Assembly: GCF_001908375.1 (NCBI RefSeq)
Contig: NZ_CP017241.1
Span: 2,607,001-2,671,000 of the forward strand
DNA: 64,000 bases
DNA from: Rhizobium etli 8C-3
Lineage (GTDB): Bacteria; Pseudomonadota; Alphaproteobacteria; Rhizobiales; Rhizobiaceae
Direction of reading: 5' to 3'
The notes below the pieces were generated by a model, which saw nothing but the letters and a program-made list of their open reading frames with translations, ran no database searches and was not told the DNA's origin. A program made the translations under genes and the position numbers. The number at the start of each line of letters is the position of its first letter. The stretch's first letter is position 1. Positions 1-9,882 of this stretch are shown here, piece after piece.

Positions 1-368
1 CCGATCACCAGTTTCCGCCCGGCCTTCTTCGCAGCCGCCACGACGCGCTCGGCGTCGGCAACGGTCGTTGCAAGCGGCTTTTCCACGAAGACATCACAAC
101 CGGCCTCGAATGCGGCGACCGCATAATCGGCATGGCTGTCGGAATAGGTGCAGATGGAGCAGAGATCGGGCTTCAGTTCGGTCAGCGCCGTCTCGAAGTC
201 GGGATAGATCCTGTAGCCCAGCAGCTCCGGCGCAAGCTCCGGCTTCGAGCGGTTGACGAGACCGACGATCTCGAAGTCCGGGTTGTTGTGATAGGCGAGC
301 GCATGGCTGCGGCCCATATTGCCGAGCCCCGCGACGAGAACACGGACCGGCTTCTGCGAAATGGTCAT
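1..368 (-). CDS. Gfo/Idh/MocA-family NAD(P)-dependent sugar dehydrogenase (partial, N-terminal part)
   Basis: Only the N-terminal ~122 residues are inside the window; the gene runs off the left edge. The reverse strand starts MTISQKPVRVLVAGLGNMGRS, a Rossmann fold with a GxGxxG-like GLGNMG at residues ~15-20, and further on carries the EKPLA motif typical of Gfo/Idh/MocA oxidoreductases. The ATG overlaps the TGA of the upstream permease (ATGA at 365-368), so the two are translationally coupled. Family members oxidise or epimerise sugars, inositols or amino sugars in the cytoplasm; placed last in an ABC sugar operon it probably acts on the imported sugar. The substrate cannot be read from the sequence. 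Confidence 0.85.
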   Translation of the reverse strand, partial: MTISQKPVRVLVAGLGNMGRSHALAYHNNPDFEIVGLVNRSKPELAPELLGYRIYPDFETALTELKPDLCSICTYSDSHADYAVAAFEAGCDVFVEKPLATTVADAERVVAAAKKAGRKLVI

Positions 369-1207
369 TTCACTGCTCCGGAGGTGATGCCGCGGATCAG
401 CTGCCGCGAGAAGATGACGTAGAGCACGAGGATCGGCAGGATCGCCAGCGACAGCGCAGCCAGAACGGCGTTCCAGTTGGTGACGAATTGCCCGATGAAT
501 ATCTGCGAGCCGAGCGTGACGGTCTTGGTGGATTCGGCCGGCGCCAGGATCAGCGGGAACCAGAGATCGTTCCAGATCGGGATCATCGTAAAGACCGCAA
601 CCGTCGCCATAGCCGGGCGCACAAGCGGCAGCACCAGCCGGAAGAAGATTGCGTATTCGGAAAGCCCGTCAATGCGGCCGGCATTCTTCAGGTCATCGGA
701 GACCGTGCGCATGAATTCCGACAGGATGAAGATCGCCAGCGGAATGCCCTGCGCCGTGTAGACTAGAACCAGCGCTGTCAACGTATTGACGAGACCCGCT
801 GCCACCATGCCCTGCAGGATCGCGACCGTGCCGAGGCGGATCGGGATCATGATGCCGATCGCCATGTAGAGGCCCATCAGCGCGTTGCCGCGGAAGCGGT
901 ATTCGGACAAGGCGAACGCCGCCATCGCGCCGAACAGCAGCACGAAGAAGATCGAGACGACCGTCACGATGAAGCTGTTCTGGAAATAGGTCGCGAAGTC
1001 GCCCTGCCCCAGCACCGTCTGATAGCCGACAAGGCTGAAGGTCGAGGGCGTTGGAAGCTGCATCGGCGAACGGAAGATCGCGTTGCGGTCCTTGAACGAG
1101 TTGATGATCGTGAGAAACACCGGAAAGATGGCGACGAGCGTGTAACCGATCAAAGCCAGGTGAACGAGCCCGGTGCGGATGGGCGATGTGCGTGCTCTGT
1201 TGGACAT
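365..1207 (-). CDS. ABC sugar transporter permease, MalG type (CUT1)
   Basis: A 280-residue inner-membrane protein with about six hydrophobic segments. It has the conserved EAA-loop region of binding-protein-dependent permeases (around DDLKNAGRIDGLSEYAIFFR, with the usual central Gly), which docks on the ATPase. Length and the C-terminal position of the EAA loop fit the MalG/CUT1 class. It lies 12 bp downstream of the partner permease and overlaps the dehydrogenase that follows by 4 bp. No ATPase gene is visible in the window; it may lie beyond the left edge, as in related rhizobial clusters, or be shared. Confidence 0.92.
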   Translation of the reverse strand: MSNRARTSPIRTGLVHLALIGYTLVAIFPVFLTIINSFKDRNAIFRSPMQLPTPSTFSLVGYQTVLGQGDFATYFQNSFIVTVVSIFFVLLFGAMAAFALSEYRFRGNALMGLYMAIGIMIPIRLGTVAILQGMVAAGLVNTLTALVLVYTAQGIPLAIFILSEFMRTVSDDLKNAGRIDGLSEYAIFFRLVLPLVRPAMATVAVFTMIPIWNDLWFPLILAPAESTKTVTLGSQIFIGQFVTNWNAVLAALSLAILPILVLYVIFSRQLIRGITSGAVK

Positions 1208-1219
1208 GGACCACGCTCC

Positions 1220-2164
1220 TTAGAACTGATACCGGCGCATGCGCCGCTGGATGGCAAAAAGATAGAAAGAGACGCCAGCGAGGATGATCAGGAACATCGT
1301 CGTCGCGATCGTCGCCCCCATGGAGCGGTCGCCGAGCTGCAGCTGGAAGCCGAAGAAGGTGCGGTAGAGCAGCGTTCCCAGAATGTCGGTGGACATATCG
1401 GGACCGGCAAGCGCGCCCTGCACCGTGTAGATCAAGTCGAAGGCGTTGAAATTGCCGACGAAGGTCAGGATCGAGATGATGCCGATCGCCGGCAGGATCA
1501 GCGGCAGCTTGATCTTCCAGAACTGTGCCCAGCCGGTGATGCCGTCGCATTCTGCCGCCTCGATCACCTCTTCCGGAATGCTGAGCAGCGCCGCGTAGAT
1601 CAGCATCATCGGGATGCCGATATATTGCCAGTTGGAAATCAGCGAGACGGCGACCAGCGCCGGGCCGGACTGGCCGAGCCACGGCGCGAAGAAGGATTTC
1701 ATGCCGACAAGGCTCATGAGCCAGGGTGCAACGCCCCAGATCGGCGAGAGGATGAGCTTCCAGATGAAGCCGACGATCACGAAGGAAAGCAGTGTCGGCA
1801 GGAACATCGCCGTGCGGTAGAAGGCGACGAAACGCAGCCGCGGCGTGGACAGGAGCGCCGCCAGCGCAACGCCGATCGGATTCTGCACACACATATGGAT
1901 GGCGAAAAAGATCAGGTTGTTGACAAGCGCGTTCCAGAAATCTTGCGCCCAGCGTGGATCGCCGAACAGGACCTTGTAGTTCGCAAGGCCAACGAAGGCG
2001 GGCACACCGTCAACCACATTGTAGAACGATAGCCTGAGCGTTTCGATCAACGGCAGGATCATGATCGCCGAGTAGATGACGATTGCCGGAAGAAGAAAGA
2101 CACCGATATGCCAGCGCACCGGGCGCTTGAGCGAAATCGGGGTTGCCGATGTCAGATCGGTCAT
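1220..2164 (-). CDS. ABC sugar transporter permease, MalF type (CUT1)
   Basis: A 314-residue permease starting MTDLTSATPISLKRP. An in-frame start further upstream would add 49 residues that look non-coding, so the ATG at 2164 is preferred. The first membrane segment is near residues 20-40. The EAA loop reads EVIEAAECDGITGWAQFWKI, near residue 200, typical of the first CUT1 permease. It pairs with the MalG-type permease downstream to form the membrane channel. It is separated from the binding-protein gene upstream by ~185 bp containing a strong stem-loop, an arrangement that usually gives more binding protein than permease. Confidence 0.9.
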   Translation of the reverse strand: MTDLTSATPISLKRPVRWHIGVFLLPAIVIYSAIMILPLIETLRLSFYNVVDGVPAFVGLANYKVLFGDPRWAQDFWNALVNNLIFFAIHMCVQNPIGVALAALLSTPRLRFVAFYRTAMFLPTLLSFVIVGFIWKLILSPIWGVAPWLMSLVGMKSFFAPWLGQSGPALVAVSLISNWQYIGIPMMLIYAALLSIPEEVIEAAECDGITGWAQFWKIKLPLILPAIGIISILTFVGNFNAFDLIYTVQGALAGPDMSTDILGTLLYRTFFGFQLQLGDRSMGATIATTMFLIILAGVSFYLFAIQRRMRRYQF

Positions 2165-2319
2165 TGTTTCAGGCTCGCTTTGCTTCGTTCTCTCCCTCGT
2201 CCCTGTCTTCGGTTTATGCCGATCAACAGGGATCCAGTTCGCCGCCACGGCGCCACGGGAGACTCTTCTCAGGCGAAAGACTTCGCTGGGCTTTTTTCCT
2301 GTGACGAGCACAGGAACGA

Positions 2320-2340
2320 GGGCGGCGAAGATCGCCGCCC
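2320..2340 (-). terminator. Intercistronic stem-loop between binding protein and permeases
   Basis: A perfect 9-bp GC-rich stem (GGGCGGCGA / TCGCCGCCC) with a 3-base loop begins 10 bp after the binding-protein stop codon on the minus strand. No clear T-run follows in the direction of transcription, so it more likely stabilises or partly attenuates the message than terminates it fully. A second small hairpin (CCTGTG...CACAGG) lies just beyond. Confidence 0.45.
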
Positions 2341-2350
2341 TTCTTGCGGC

Positions 2351-3610
2351 TTACTTGCCCGGCTTGTACCAGCCGTCTAGACCCTTCTGGAGCTTTTCGG
2401 CAGCCACTTCCGGCGTATCGGTGCCGTTGATGACATTGGCTGATTCAACCCAGGTTTCGTTTTCGAGGTTCGGCGTGCCCCGCGACAGGATCTGATAGGT
2501 CGAGCGGACGGTCGACTTGTACGGGCCACGCCAGGAAACGAATTCCTGAGCCAGCGGGTCACTCATCTTCACCGGATTTGAGTTCAGGCTGAAGAAGCCT
2601 GGCAGCGAGTTTGCGTAAATGTCTGCGAATTCGGAGGAAGCAACCCAGCTCAAAAACTTCTTTGCTTCCTCAGGATGTGGGCTTTTCGTATTCAAGCCGA
2701 CGCCGATGTCCGGATGGTCGGAGATGTAGCCGGTGTCGCCAGCCTTCGGAACCGGCGGCGGGAATGCGCCCATCTTGAACTGCGCCTGGCTGTTGAACAG
2801 CGAAATTTCCCACGAGCCGGCCGGGTAGATCGCTGCACGGCCGAGCGTGAAGAGGTTTTGGCTGTCGGAATAGGTCTGCGCTTCGAAGCCGTCGCCGAGA
2901 TAGGGCTTCCACTTGGCGAGTTCCTTGAAAGGCTCGACCCACTCGGCATCCGTCAGCTTCTTCTTGCCTTGGATCAGGGCCATGCGGCCCTCTTCGCCCT
3001 TCCAATAGTTCGGGCCGATGTTCTGGTAGCCCATGGTTGCGGCTTCCCAAAGATCCTTGGTGCCCATTGCCATCGGGATGTAGGTGCCGTCCGCCTTGAT
3101 CTTTTCGAGCGCGGCGTAGAACTCGTCCTGCGTCTTGGGAACGGCGATGCCAAGCTTGTCGAAGGCATCCTTGTTGTAGATGAAGCCGTGAATGACCGAA
3201 GCCATCGGAACGCAGAAGGTCGACTTGCCGTCGTCGGTCGACCAGGCAGCCTTGGCAACCGGCGTGAAGTTTTCCATGCCCGGCAGGCTTGTCAGATCAG
3301 CAAGCTGCTTCTTGTTAAAGAGTTCGAGCGAGGCGTCGAACGGGCGGCAGGTGATGATGTCGCCTGCCGATCCGGCATCGAGCTTTGCGTTCAGCGATGC
3401 GTTGTATTCAGTCGGCGCAGTCGGCGAGAAAACGAGCTTGATGCCCGGGTTCTTGGCCTCGAAGGCCGGGATGATCTTTTCCTGCCAGATCTGCAGGTCG
3501 TCGTTGCGCCAGCTTTCGATCGTCAGCGTGACGTCCGCAGCATAGGCAAAGCCGGCAGACGTAAGCAGACTGGAGGCAAGCAGCAGGCTTTTCAGAGCAG
3601 TGTTTTTCAT
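2351..3610 (-). CDS. ABC transporter periplasmic sugar-binding protein (CUT1)
   Basis: A 419-residue protein with a signal peptide: Lys at residue 2, hydrophobic core, and AYA-A cleavage near residue 24. The mature part starts with DVTLTIESW and shows the family-1 extracellular solute-binding pattern (IIPAFEAKNPGIKL; later GAFPPPVP and SHPHPEEAKKFLSWVASSEF). The start has a strong Shine-Dalgarno (AGGAGAGG, 5 bp upstream). It captures the sugar and delivers it to the two permeases. Context with a NagK-like kinase and a GntR/UTRA regulator suggests N-acetylglucosamine, chitooligosaccharide or a related amino sugar; that is inference from neighbours. Confidence 0.9.
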   Translation of the reverse strand: MKNTALKSLLLASSLLTSAGFAYAADVTLTIESWRNDDLQIWQEKIIPAFEAKNPGIKLVFSPTAPTEYNASLNAKLDAGSAGDIITCRPFDASLELFNKKQLADLTSLPGMENFTPVAKAAWSTDDGKSTFCVPMASVIHGFIYNKDAFDKLGIAVPKTQDEFYAALEKIKADGTYIPMAMGTKDLWEAATMGYQNIGPNYWKGEEGRMALIQGKKKLTDAEWVEPFKELAKWKPYLGDGFEAQTYSDSQNLFTLGRAAIYPAGSWEISLFNSQAQFKMGAFPPPVPKAGDTGYISDHPDIGVGLNTKSPHPEEAKKFLSWVASSEFADIYANSLPGFFSLNSNPVKMSDPLAQEFVSWRGPYKSTVRSTYQILSRGTPNLENETWVESANVINGTDTPEVAAEKLQKGLDGWYKPGK

Positions 3611-4141
3611 TTCCCTCTCCTGTTTTAAGCGCCGCGGGGGCGCTATCTTGGTTCTGAAACAAGCAGTTGGCGTGCCTGAAGGCTACACCCAACTCCCCTT
3701 GGAAGGGCCGTCATCACCTGCCGACCCCCGAAAGCCAGACGGACGCTGAAGGCGAAGACGCCCCGGCCCGTATGCGCCCTGCCGATACGCTGAACCGGGC
3801 GCGATATTATCCTTAAGGAAAAGCTGCAGGCGGCTCGGTCTCCACGGCGTTTGCGCCGACGCGGCAATCGTAGTTCCACCTTTTCTCAAAGAGACCGGCT
3901 GGTGTCCTGACGCCGGTTCCATCTGCCTCTACGTGCTGTTCCCTTTTCCAGAATTAAGGCCAAAAAAATACCAATTGTCCAGCCGAATTTTAACTTTTGA
4001 CGTCCGTAAGCTTCATTTAAAAATTTTATCTTTAAAAATCAAAGAGATACAAATGCAGATTTTTCGCGCCAATTCCGCTTGGTAAATGGTATTTTTTTGG
4101 TATGGTAATAAAACCAAATGGATGCGTCGTTCGGAGGTTCG
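3611..4141. promoter_or_regulatory. Divergent regulatory region with TGGTAT/ATACCA repeats
   Basis: This 531-bp space separates the minus-strand importer from the plus-strand kinase-regulator pair. No credible gene is seen. The half nearer the kinase is AT-rich (3950-4120), unlike the surroundings. ATACCA occurs at 3968-3973, and TGGTAT at 4087-4092 and 4098-4103, the last two exactly 11 bp apart. An inverted pair TTTGGT...ACCAAA spans 4096-4118. Such repeats fit operator half-sites for the linked GntR/HutC-type regulator and would allow control of both operons. The importer would have a long (~300 nt) leader if its promoter is near 3968. Confidence 0.55.
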
Positions 4142-5026
4142 ATGACGGAACTGGCAATCGGCATAGACGGAGGCGGATCGAGCTGCCGTGCTGCAGTTGC
4201 GGACAGAAGGGGCAATGTTCTGGGCCGCGGCAAGGCGGGGCCTGCCAACATCCTGTCCGATCTAGACGGCTCTCTCCTCAATATCGTGGAGTCAGCGCAC
4301 GATGCTCTGCGCGAAGCGGGCCTGCCTGCAGAAACCATCTCCAAAGTCTCCGCAGTTGTCGGAGTCGCGGGCGCCAATGTCGGCGACTACGGAGCCCGCA
4401 TCGAACGCAACTTGCCCTTCGCAGACGGCCATGTCGTCACTGATGCTCTGATCGCGCTTCAGGGCGCGCTTGGCGATTCCGACGGCGTCATCGGCGCCTT
4501 CGGCACCGGTTCGGTCTACAATGCGCGCCGGGACGGCAAATTGCGAGGCATCGGCGGCTGGGGCTTCGTCGTCGGTGATCAGGCGAGCGGTGCGCGCCTC
4601 GGCCGCGACCTTTTGGAAAAGTCGCTGCTCGCCTACGACAAGGTGCGCCCGTCTTCGCCGCTGACGGCAAAGCTCATGGCTGAATATGGCGGCGACCCCG
4701 AACGCGTCGTCGAATTCGCCCACGCCTCGAAACCCAGGGATTTTGCGCGATACGCGCCGCTTGTCTTCGACTACGCCGCACAAGGCGACAAGATCGCAAT
4801 TGGCATCATCAAGGACGCCGCATTGGCGATCGACGAAAACCTGGACGCCCTCCTCTGGCCGGAATGCCCGGCGATCTGTCTGCTCGGCGGCCTCGCGGGG
4901 GCTTACGAACCCTGGCTGGCCGAGCGGCATAAAGCACTCCTCAGAGTGCCTAAAGGCGATGTCCTCCAGGGTGCGATCGAACTCGCAGTAAATTATCTTC
5001 AGGAGCGACAGAAGGGCGCGGCATGA
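4142..5026 (+). CDS. BadF/BadG/BcrA/BcrD-family sugar kinase, N-acetylglucosamine kinase-like
   Basis: A 294-residue ASKHA-fold kinase. The N-terminus reads MTELAIGIDGGGSSCRAAVAD (phosphate-1 motif IDGGGSS), with GAFGTGSV near residue 120 (phosphate-2) and GGWGFVVGDQASGARLGRD near 140, characteristic of eukaryotic-NAGK-like/BadF kinases. The start at 4142 has Shine-Dalgarno CGGAGG; an ATG eight codons earlier lacks one. It presumably phosphorylates the imported amino sugar with ATP in the cytoplasm. Its stop overlaps the ATG of the GntR regulator by 4 bp, so both are co-translated. Confidence 0.82.
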   Translation: MTELAIGIDGGGSSCRAAVADRRGNVLGRGKAGPANILSDLDGSLLNIVESAHDALREAGLPAETISKVSAVVGVAGANVGDYGARIERNLPFADGHVVTDALIALQGALGDSDGVIGAFGTGSVYNARRDGKLRGIGGWGFVVGDQASGARLGRDLLEKSLLAYDKVRPSSPLTAKLMAEYGGDPERVVEFAHASKPRDFARYAPLVFDYAAQGDKIAIGIIKDAALAIDENLDALLWPECPAICLLGGLAGAYEPWLAERHKALLRVPKGDVLQGAIELAVNYLQERQKGAA

Positions 5027-5784
5027 CGGATGATTTTGCCAGCATTCTTTCCCCCGAGCGCCTTCAAGCCGGCGGCAGCGGCCCGCTCTATGTCAAGCTG
5101 CGCCGCACTCTTGAAGAGGCCATCCGTGCCGGTACCCTCGGCCACGGCGACGCCTTGCCTCCGGAGCGTGACATCGCGGAGTTCTCGACCGTCAGTAGGG
5201 TCACGGTCCGCAAAGCGATAGACGAACTCGTCGCGGACGGCCTGCTCGTGCGCCGCCATGGGTCCGGCACGTTTGTGACCAAGCCGGTCTCGAAGGTCGA
5301 ACAGCGCCTGTCGCAGCTCACCTCCTTTACCGAGGATATGGCCCGCCGCGGCATGACCTCTCGCTCCGAATGGCTGCACAAGGGCATCCACACCCCCTCG
5401 CCCGACGAGATGATGATTCTCGGCCTTGCCGCCGACATCAAGGTCTCGCGGCTGAGCCGCCTGCGCATCGCCGACGACCAGCCTCTGGCAATCGAAAATG
5501 CCAGTGTCTCCGGCGAATTCCTGCCGGATCCTTTCGTGGTGACGACATCTCTTTATGCTGAACTGGAGCGGCGCCAGGTTCGTCCGGTACGCGCGGTGCA
5601 GCGCATCTCTGCCACGAATATGAAGGACGCCGACGCCCATCTCCTTGGTGTTCCCGTTGGCGCCGCCGGCCTATCGATCGAGCGTATCTCCTATCTCGGT
5701 TCGGGGCGCGCGGTCGAATTCACCCGCTCGCTCTATCGTGGCGACGCTTATGATTTCGTGGCAGAGCTGACGATCGGGGCCTGA
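5023..5784 (+). CDS. GntR-family transcriptional regulator with UTRA effector domain (HutC subfamily)
   Basis: A 253-residue protein. The winged helix is at about residues 22-88 (PLYVKLRRTLEEAI..., PPERDIAEFSTVSRVTVRKAI, HGSGTFV), followed by a UTRA ligand-binding domain at about 95-250. HutC-type regulators that sit with sugar kinases (NagR/DasR-like) sense phosphorylated amino sugars. The 4-bp overlap with the kinase and the divergent importer make it the probable local repressor, with the TGGTAT repeats at 3968-4118 as candidate operators. Confidence 0.88.
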   Translation: MTDDFASILSPERLQAGGSGPLYVKLRRTLEEAIRAGTLGHGDALPPERDIAEFSTVSRVTVRKAIDELVADGLLVRRHGSGTFVTKPVSKVEQRLSQLTSFTEDMARRGMTSRSEWLHKGIHTPSPDEMMILGLAADIKVSRLSRLRIADDQPLAIENASVSGEFLPDPFVVTTSLYAELERRQVRPVRAVQRISATNMKDADAHLLGVPVGAAGLSIERISYLGSGRAVEFTRSLYRGDAYDFVAELTIGA

Positions 5785-5981
5785 GAATTGCCAGATGCGA
5801 GCGGCCCAGCGGTCATCGGTGGCAAGGTGATCAGCTCATCGCCGGTCAGCGAGGTGGCCCAACCGTGCGGTATCGCGCAGAACTGCGTTCAATTCTCGCC
5901 TTCCCAGGCTCTAATGTCGTCATTATCCATCGGTTAGCACCGGAGAATGAATGCAAGAATATGTAGAGTTATCAAATACAT

Positions 5982-6012
5982 AAACCCGGAAAGTGATTCA
6001 CTTTCCGGGTTT
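5982..6012. terminator. Bidirectional intrinsic terminator between gntR and metH
   Basis: Two 15-base arms (AAACCCGGAAAGTGA / TCACTTTCCGGGTTT) are separated by a single base, forming a near-perfect hairpin with A- and T-rich edges. It lies 34 bp downstream of the metH stop on the minus strand and 198 bp after the gntR stop, so it can serve both convergent transcripts. Confidence 0.8.
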
Positions 6013-6045
6013 CATGAATCAACACCTACATCGCACACACGGCAC

Positions 6046-9000
6046 TCATGCCGCGTCGTCGATCTCCTCGGCGGCCTTGCGCGGCACGTAGTTGAGTACC
6101 GGCCCGAGCCAGCGTTCCACTTTGGAAATCTCCATGCCCTTTCGAACCGCATAGTCTTCGACCTGGTCACGCTCCACCTTGGCGACCCCGAAATAATAGC
6201 TATCGGGATGGCCGATATAGAGGCCCGAGACCGAAGAGCCGGGCCACATGGCGTAGCTTTCTGTCAGTTTCACGCCGGCTGCCTTCTCGGCGTCTAACAG
6301 GCGGAAGAGCGTCGCTTTTTCTGTATGGTCGGGCTGCGCCGGATAGCCCGGCGCAGGGCGGATGCCGGCATATTCCTCGGTGATGAGTTGCTCGTTGCTA
6401 AGCGTCTCATCCTTGGCATAGCCCCAGTATTCGCGTCGGACCCGTTCGTGCATGCGCTCGGCAAAGGCCTCCGCGAAACGGTCGGCGATCGCCTTGACGA
6501 GGATCGAGGAGTAGTCGTCGTTCGCCCGCTCGAAGCGCTCGGCGATGGCGATTTCCTCGATGCCCGCCGTCACCACGAAGCAGCCTACATAGTCCTCGAC
6601 GCCGCTCGAAACCGGTGCGACGAAATCCGACAACGCCACGTTCGGGCGGCCGTCGCGCTTCGAAAGCTGCTGGCGGAGGGTGTAGAAGGTCGCAAGCTCT
6701 TTGTCGCGCGCCTCATCGGCGAAGAGACGGATATCGTCGCCGATGCTGTTGGCCGGCCAGAAGCCTATCACGGCGCGTGGGCGGAACCACTTTTCGTCGA
6801 TTACCTTCTTGAGCATCGCCTGTGCATCGGCCCAGAGCTGGCGCGCAGCTTCGCCCTGCTTCTCGTCTTCGAGGATTGCCGGGAAGCGCCCGCGCATCTC
6901 CCAGGTCTGGAAGAACGGCGTCCAATCGATGTATTTGGCGATTTCGGCCAGATCGTAATCCTCGAACACCTTGGTGCCGGTGAACTGCGGCCTGGTCGGC
7001 TTGTAGGAAGCCCAATCCACCTGCTGCGCATTTTCGCGGGCGCGGGAAAGTGGCAGGCGAACCTTCTCGGCTTCGCTGCGCGCATGGGCAGCGGCAACCT
7101 TGGCATATTCAGAGCGGATATCGTCGATATAGCCCTGGCGAGTATCCGGAGACAGCAAGGACGAGACGACGCCGACGGCGCGGCTCGCATCCGTCACATA
7201 AACCGTCTGGCCCTTGTTGTAGCCTGGATGGATCTTCACCGCCGTATGTACACGGCTGGTCGTCGCGCCGCCGATCAGCAGTGGGATATCGAAGCCCTCA
7301 CGTTCCATCTCGGCTGCCACATGCACCATCTCGTCAAGCGAAGGCGTGATGAGGCCCGAAAGGCCGATGACATCGACCTTTTCGGCCACTGCCGTCTCGA
7401 GGATCTTCGTCGCCGGCACCATCACGCCGAGGTCGATGATCTCGTAATTGTTGCAGGCTAGCACGACGCCGACGATGTTTTTGCCAATGTCGTGCACGTC
7501 GCCCTTGACGGTCGCCATCAGGATCTTGCCTGCAGCCTGCCTCTCGTCGCCGCCATTGAGACGCTTTTCCTCTTCCATGTAGGGCAGCAGTACGGCGACA
7601 GCCTGTTTCATGACGCGCGCCGACTTGACGACCTGCGGCAGGAACATCTTGCCCGAGCCAAACAGATCGCCGACGACATTCATGCCGGCCATCAGCGGGC
7701 CCTCGATGACATGGAGCGGACGTGCCGCCTTCTGGCGGGCCTCTTCGGTATCGGCCCCGATGTATTCGGTAATGCCGTTGACCAAAGCATGTTCAAGACG
7801 CTTCTCGACCGTCCATCCGCGCCAGGAAAGATCCTGAACCCTGGCTTCCTTCGTCCCTGCACCGCGGAAACGTTCGGCGACTTCGAGCAGGCGCTCGGTA
7901 CCGTCCGGCCGGCGGTTCAAAACGACGTCTTCGCAAGCCTCGCGCAGTTCCGGATCGATCTGGTCATAGACCGCAAGCTGGCCGGCATTGACGATACCCA
8001 TGTCCATGCCAGCCTGGATGGCGTGGTAGAGGAACACCGCATGCATCGCCTCGCGCACCGGCTCGTTGCCGCGGAACGAGAAGGACAGATTGGAAACACC
8101 GCCGGAAATATGCACGAGCGGCATGCGTTGGCGGATCGTACGCGTCGCCTCGATGAAATCGACGCCGTAATTGTTGTGTTCCTCGATGCCGGTCGCGACC
8201 GCAAAGATGTTCGGATCGAAGATGATGTCTTCGGGCGGGAAACCCGCCTTCTCGGTCAGGAGCTTATAGGCGCGCGTGCAGATTTCTACCTTGCGCTCAT
8301 AAGAATCCGCCTGCCCCGTCTCGTCGAAGGCCATAACGACGACGGCCGCGCCATAACGGTGCAGCAGCTTCGCCTGGGCGAGGAAATTCTCTTCGCCTTC
8401 CTTCAGCGAGATCGAGTTGACGATCGGCTTGCCCTGAACGCACTTCAGGCCGGATTCGATGATCGAGAACTTCGACGAGTCAATCATCACCGGCACGCGG
8501 GCAATGTCGGGCTCGGCTGCAATCAGGTGCAAGAACTCGACCATTGCCTTTTCCGAATCGATCAGGCCCTCGTCCATGTTGATGTCGATGACCTGCGCAC
8601 CGTTTTCCACCTGATCGCGGGCGACATCGAGCGCTGCCGTATAATCGGCATTGGTGATCAGCTTGCGGAAGCGGGCCGAACCGGTGACGTTTGTGCGCTC
8701 GCCGACGTTGACGAAAGGGATGTCCTTGGTCAGTTCGAAGGGTTCAAGGCCGGACAAAGACATGAAGGGCCGATGCTCGGGAATCGGCCGCGGCTTGTAC
8801 CTGGCAACTGTCTCGGCGATCGCGCGGATATGTTCCGGCGTCGAGCCGCAGCAGCCGCCAACGATGTTGACGAGGCCCTCGCGGGCAAAACTGTCGATCT
8901 GCCCCGCCATCAGCTCCGGCGTTTCGTCATACTGGCCGAATTCGTTCGGCAATCCGGCATTCGGATAGGCGCAGACAAAGGTGTCGGCTACAGCTGCGAG

Positions 9001-9819
9001 CTCCTGCAGATGCGGACGCATCGCATTGGCACCGAGCGCGCAGTTGAGGCCGATCGTGAACGGATTGGCGTGGCGTACCGAGTTCCAGAAGGCCGAAGGC
9101 GTCTGTCCAGACAGCGTGCGGCCGGAAAGATCGGTAATCGTGCCCGAGATCATCACCGGCAGGCGAATACCCTTGGCTTCGAACCGCTCCTCACAGGCAA
9201 AGATTGCAGCCTTGGCATTCAGCGTATCGAAGATGGTCTCGATGAGGACAATGTCTGCTCCACCATCGATGAGGCCATCGATCTGCTCGCCATAGGCAAT
9301 GCGCAGTTCATCGAAGCTGATGGCGCGAAAGCCCGGGTTGTTCACATCCGGCGAAATCGAGGCGGTGCGGTTCGTCGGGCCGATGGCGCCTGCCACGAAA
9401 CGGCGGCGGCCATCCTCGCGCTCGGCGCGGATCGCTGCGCGGCGCACGATCTCGGCGCCTTCCTTGTTGAGAGCATAGACCTCGCCTTCCATCTGATAAT
9501 CGGCCTGCGCGATGCGGGTCGAGGAGAAGGTGTTGGTTTCGAGAATATCGGCGCCGGCCTTGGCGTATTTGTAATGGATTTCCTCGATAGCATCCGGCTG
9601 CGTCAGGATCAAAAGATCGTTATTGCCCTTCTGGTGACAGGCGCAGCCGATAAAGCGCTCGCCCCGGAACTGATCCTCATCGTAGCCGAGGCCCTGGATC
9701 TGCGTGCCCATGGCGCCGTCAAGAACGAGGATCCGCTCGCTCGCGGCTTTCCGCAGAGCTGCAAAGACTTCGCTGCCGTCGCGTTTTGCCCCTTCGGGAC
9801 CAAAAAGATTGTCGAACAC
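6046..9819 (-). CDS. metH: Cobalamin-dependent methionine synthase
   Basis: 1257 residues, full length for MetH. Transfers the methyl group of 5-methyl-tetrahydrofolate through cobalamin to homocysteine, giving methionine. Order of domains: homocysteine-binding barrel (~15-345) with zinc ligands in GLNCALG (~256) and GGCCGSTPE (~320); pterin-binding domain (~360-640); cap and B12-binding domain with DVHDIGKN (~771, the His that ligates cobalt); C-terminal reactivation domain (~920-1257, [12 protein letters not shown] for SAM binding). The start is GTG at 9819 with AAGGAG seven bases upstream. A perfect palindrome upstream (9863-9882) suggests control by an ArsR-type methionine-cycle regulator. 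Confidence 0.97.
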   Translation of the reverse strand: MFDNLFGPEGAKRDGSEVFAALRKAASERILVLDGAMGTQIQGLGYDEDQFRGERFIGCACHQKGNNDLLILTQPDAIEEIHYKYAKAGADILETNTFSSTRIAQADYQMEGEVYALNKEGAEIVRRAAIRAEREDGRRRFVAGAIGPTNRTASISPDVNNPGFRAISFDELRIAYGEQIDGLIDGGADIVLIETIFDTLNAKAAIFACEERFEAKGIRLPVMISGTITDLSGRTLSGQTPSAFWNSVRHANPFTIGLNCALGANAMRPHLQELAAVADTFVCAYPNAGLPNEFGQYDETPELMAGQIDSFAREGLVNIVGGCCGSTPEHIRAIAETVARYKPRPIPEHRPFMSLSGLEPFELTKDIPFVNVGERTNVTGSARFRKLITNADYTAALDVARDQVENGAQVIDINMDEGLIDSEKAMVEFLHLIAAEPDIARVPVMIDSSKFSIIESGLKCVQGKPIVNSISLKEGEENFLAQAKLLHRYGAAVVVMAFDETGQADSYERKVEICTRAYKLLTEKAGFPPEDIIFDPNIFAVATGIEEHNNYGVDFIEATRTIRQRMPLVHISGGVSNLSFSFRGNEPVREAMHAVFLYHAIQAGMDMGIVNAGQLAVYDQIDPELREACEDVVLNRRPDGTERLLEVAERFRGAGTKEARVQDLSWRGWTVEKRLEHALVNGITEYIGADTEEARQKAARPLHVIEGPLMAGMNVVGDLFGSGKMFLPQVVKSARVMKQAVAVLLPYMEEEKRLNGGDERQAAGKILMATVKGDVHDIGKNIVGVVLACNNYEIIDLGVMVPATKILETAVAEKVDVIGLSGLITPSLDEMVHVAAEMEREGFDIPLLIGGATTSRVHTAVKIHPGYNKGQTVYVTDASRAVGVVSSLLSPDTRQGYIDDIRSEYAKVAAAHARSEAEKVRLPLSRARENAQQVDWASYKPTRPQFTGTKVFEDYDLAEIAKYIDWTPFFQTWEMRGRFPAILEDEKQGEAARQLWADAQAMLKKVIDEKWFRPRAVIGFWPANSIGDDIRLFADEARDKELATFYTLRQQLSKRDGRPNVALSDFVAPVSSGVEDYVGCFVVTAGIEEIAIAERFERANDDYSSILVKAIADRFAEAFAERMHERVRREYWGYAKDETLSNEQLITEEYAGIRPAPGYPAQPDHTEKATLFRLLDAEKAAGVKLTESYAMWPGSSVSGLYIGHPDSYYFGVAKVERDQVEDYAVRKGMEISKVERWLGPVLNYVPRKAAEEIDDAA

Positions 9820-9862
9820 GGGCGGACTCCTTGACGTCGTTAAAGACTAAAGTGACCAAATC

Positions 9863-9882
9863 ACATAAAGATATCTTTATGT
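9863..9882. promoter_or_regulatory. Perfect 20-bp palindromic operator (SahR/ArsR-type candidate)
   Basis: ACATAAAGATATCTTTATGT is a perfect inverted repeat 44 bp upstream of the metH GTG, in the space shared with the divergent AGE-family gene. ATAAAGATATCTTTAT-type palindromes are, as I recall, the sites of SahR, an ArsR-family repressor responding to S-adenosylhomocysteine in alphaproteobacterial methionine-cycle promoters. The assignment is inference; no sahR gene is in the window. Confidence 0.65.

Noticed and set aside
7492..9834. A 780-codon open frame opposite metH
   Set aside because: It is the antisense of a complete, motif-rich MetH in GC-rich DNA, where the third-position bias keeps the opposite strand open. 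Its residues show no domain pattern.
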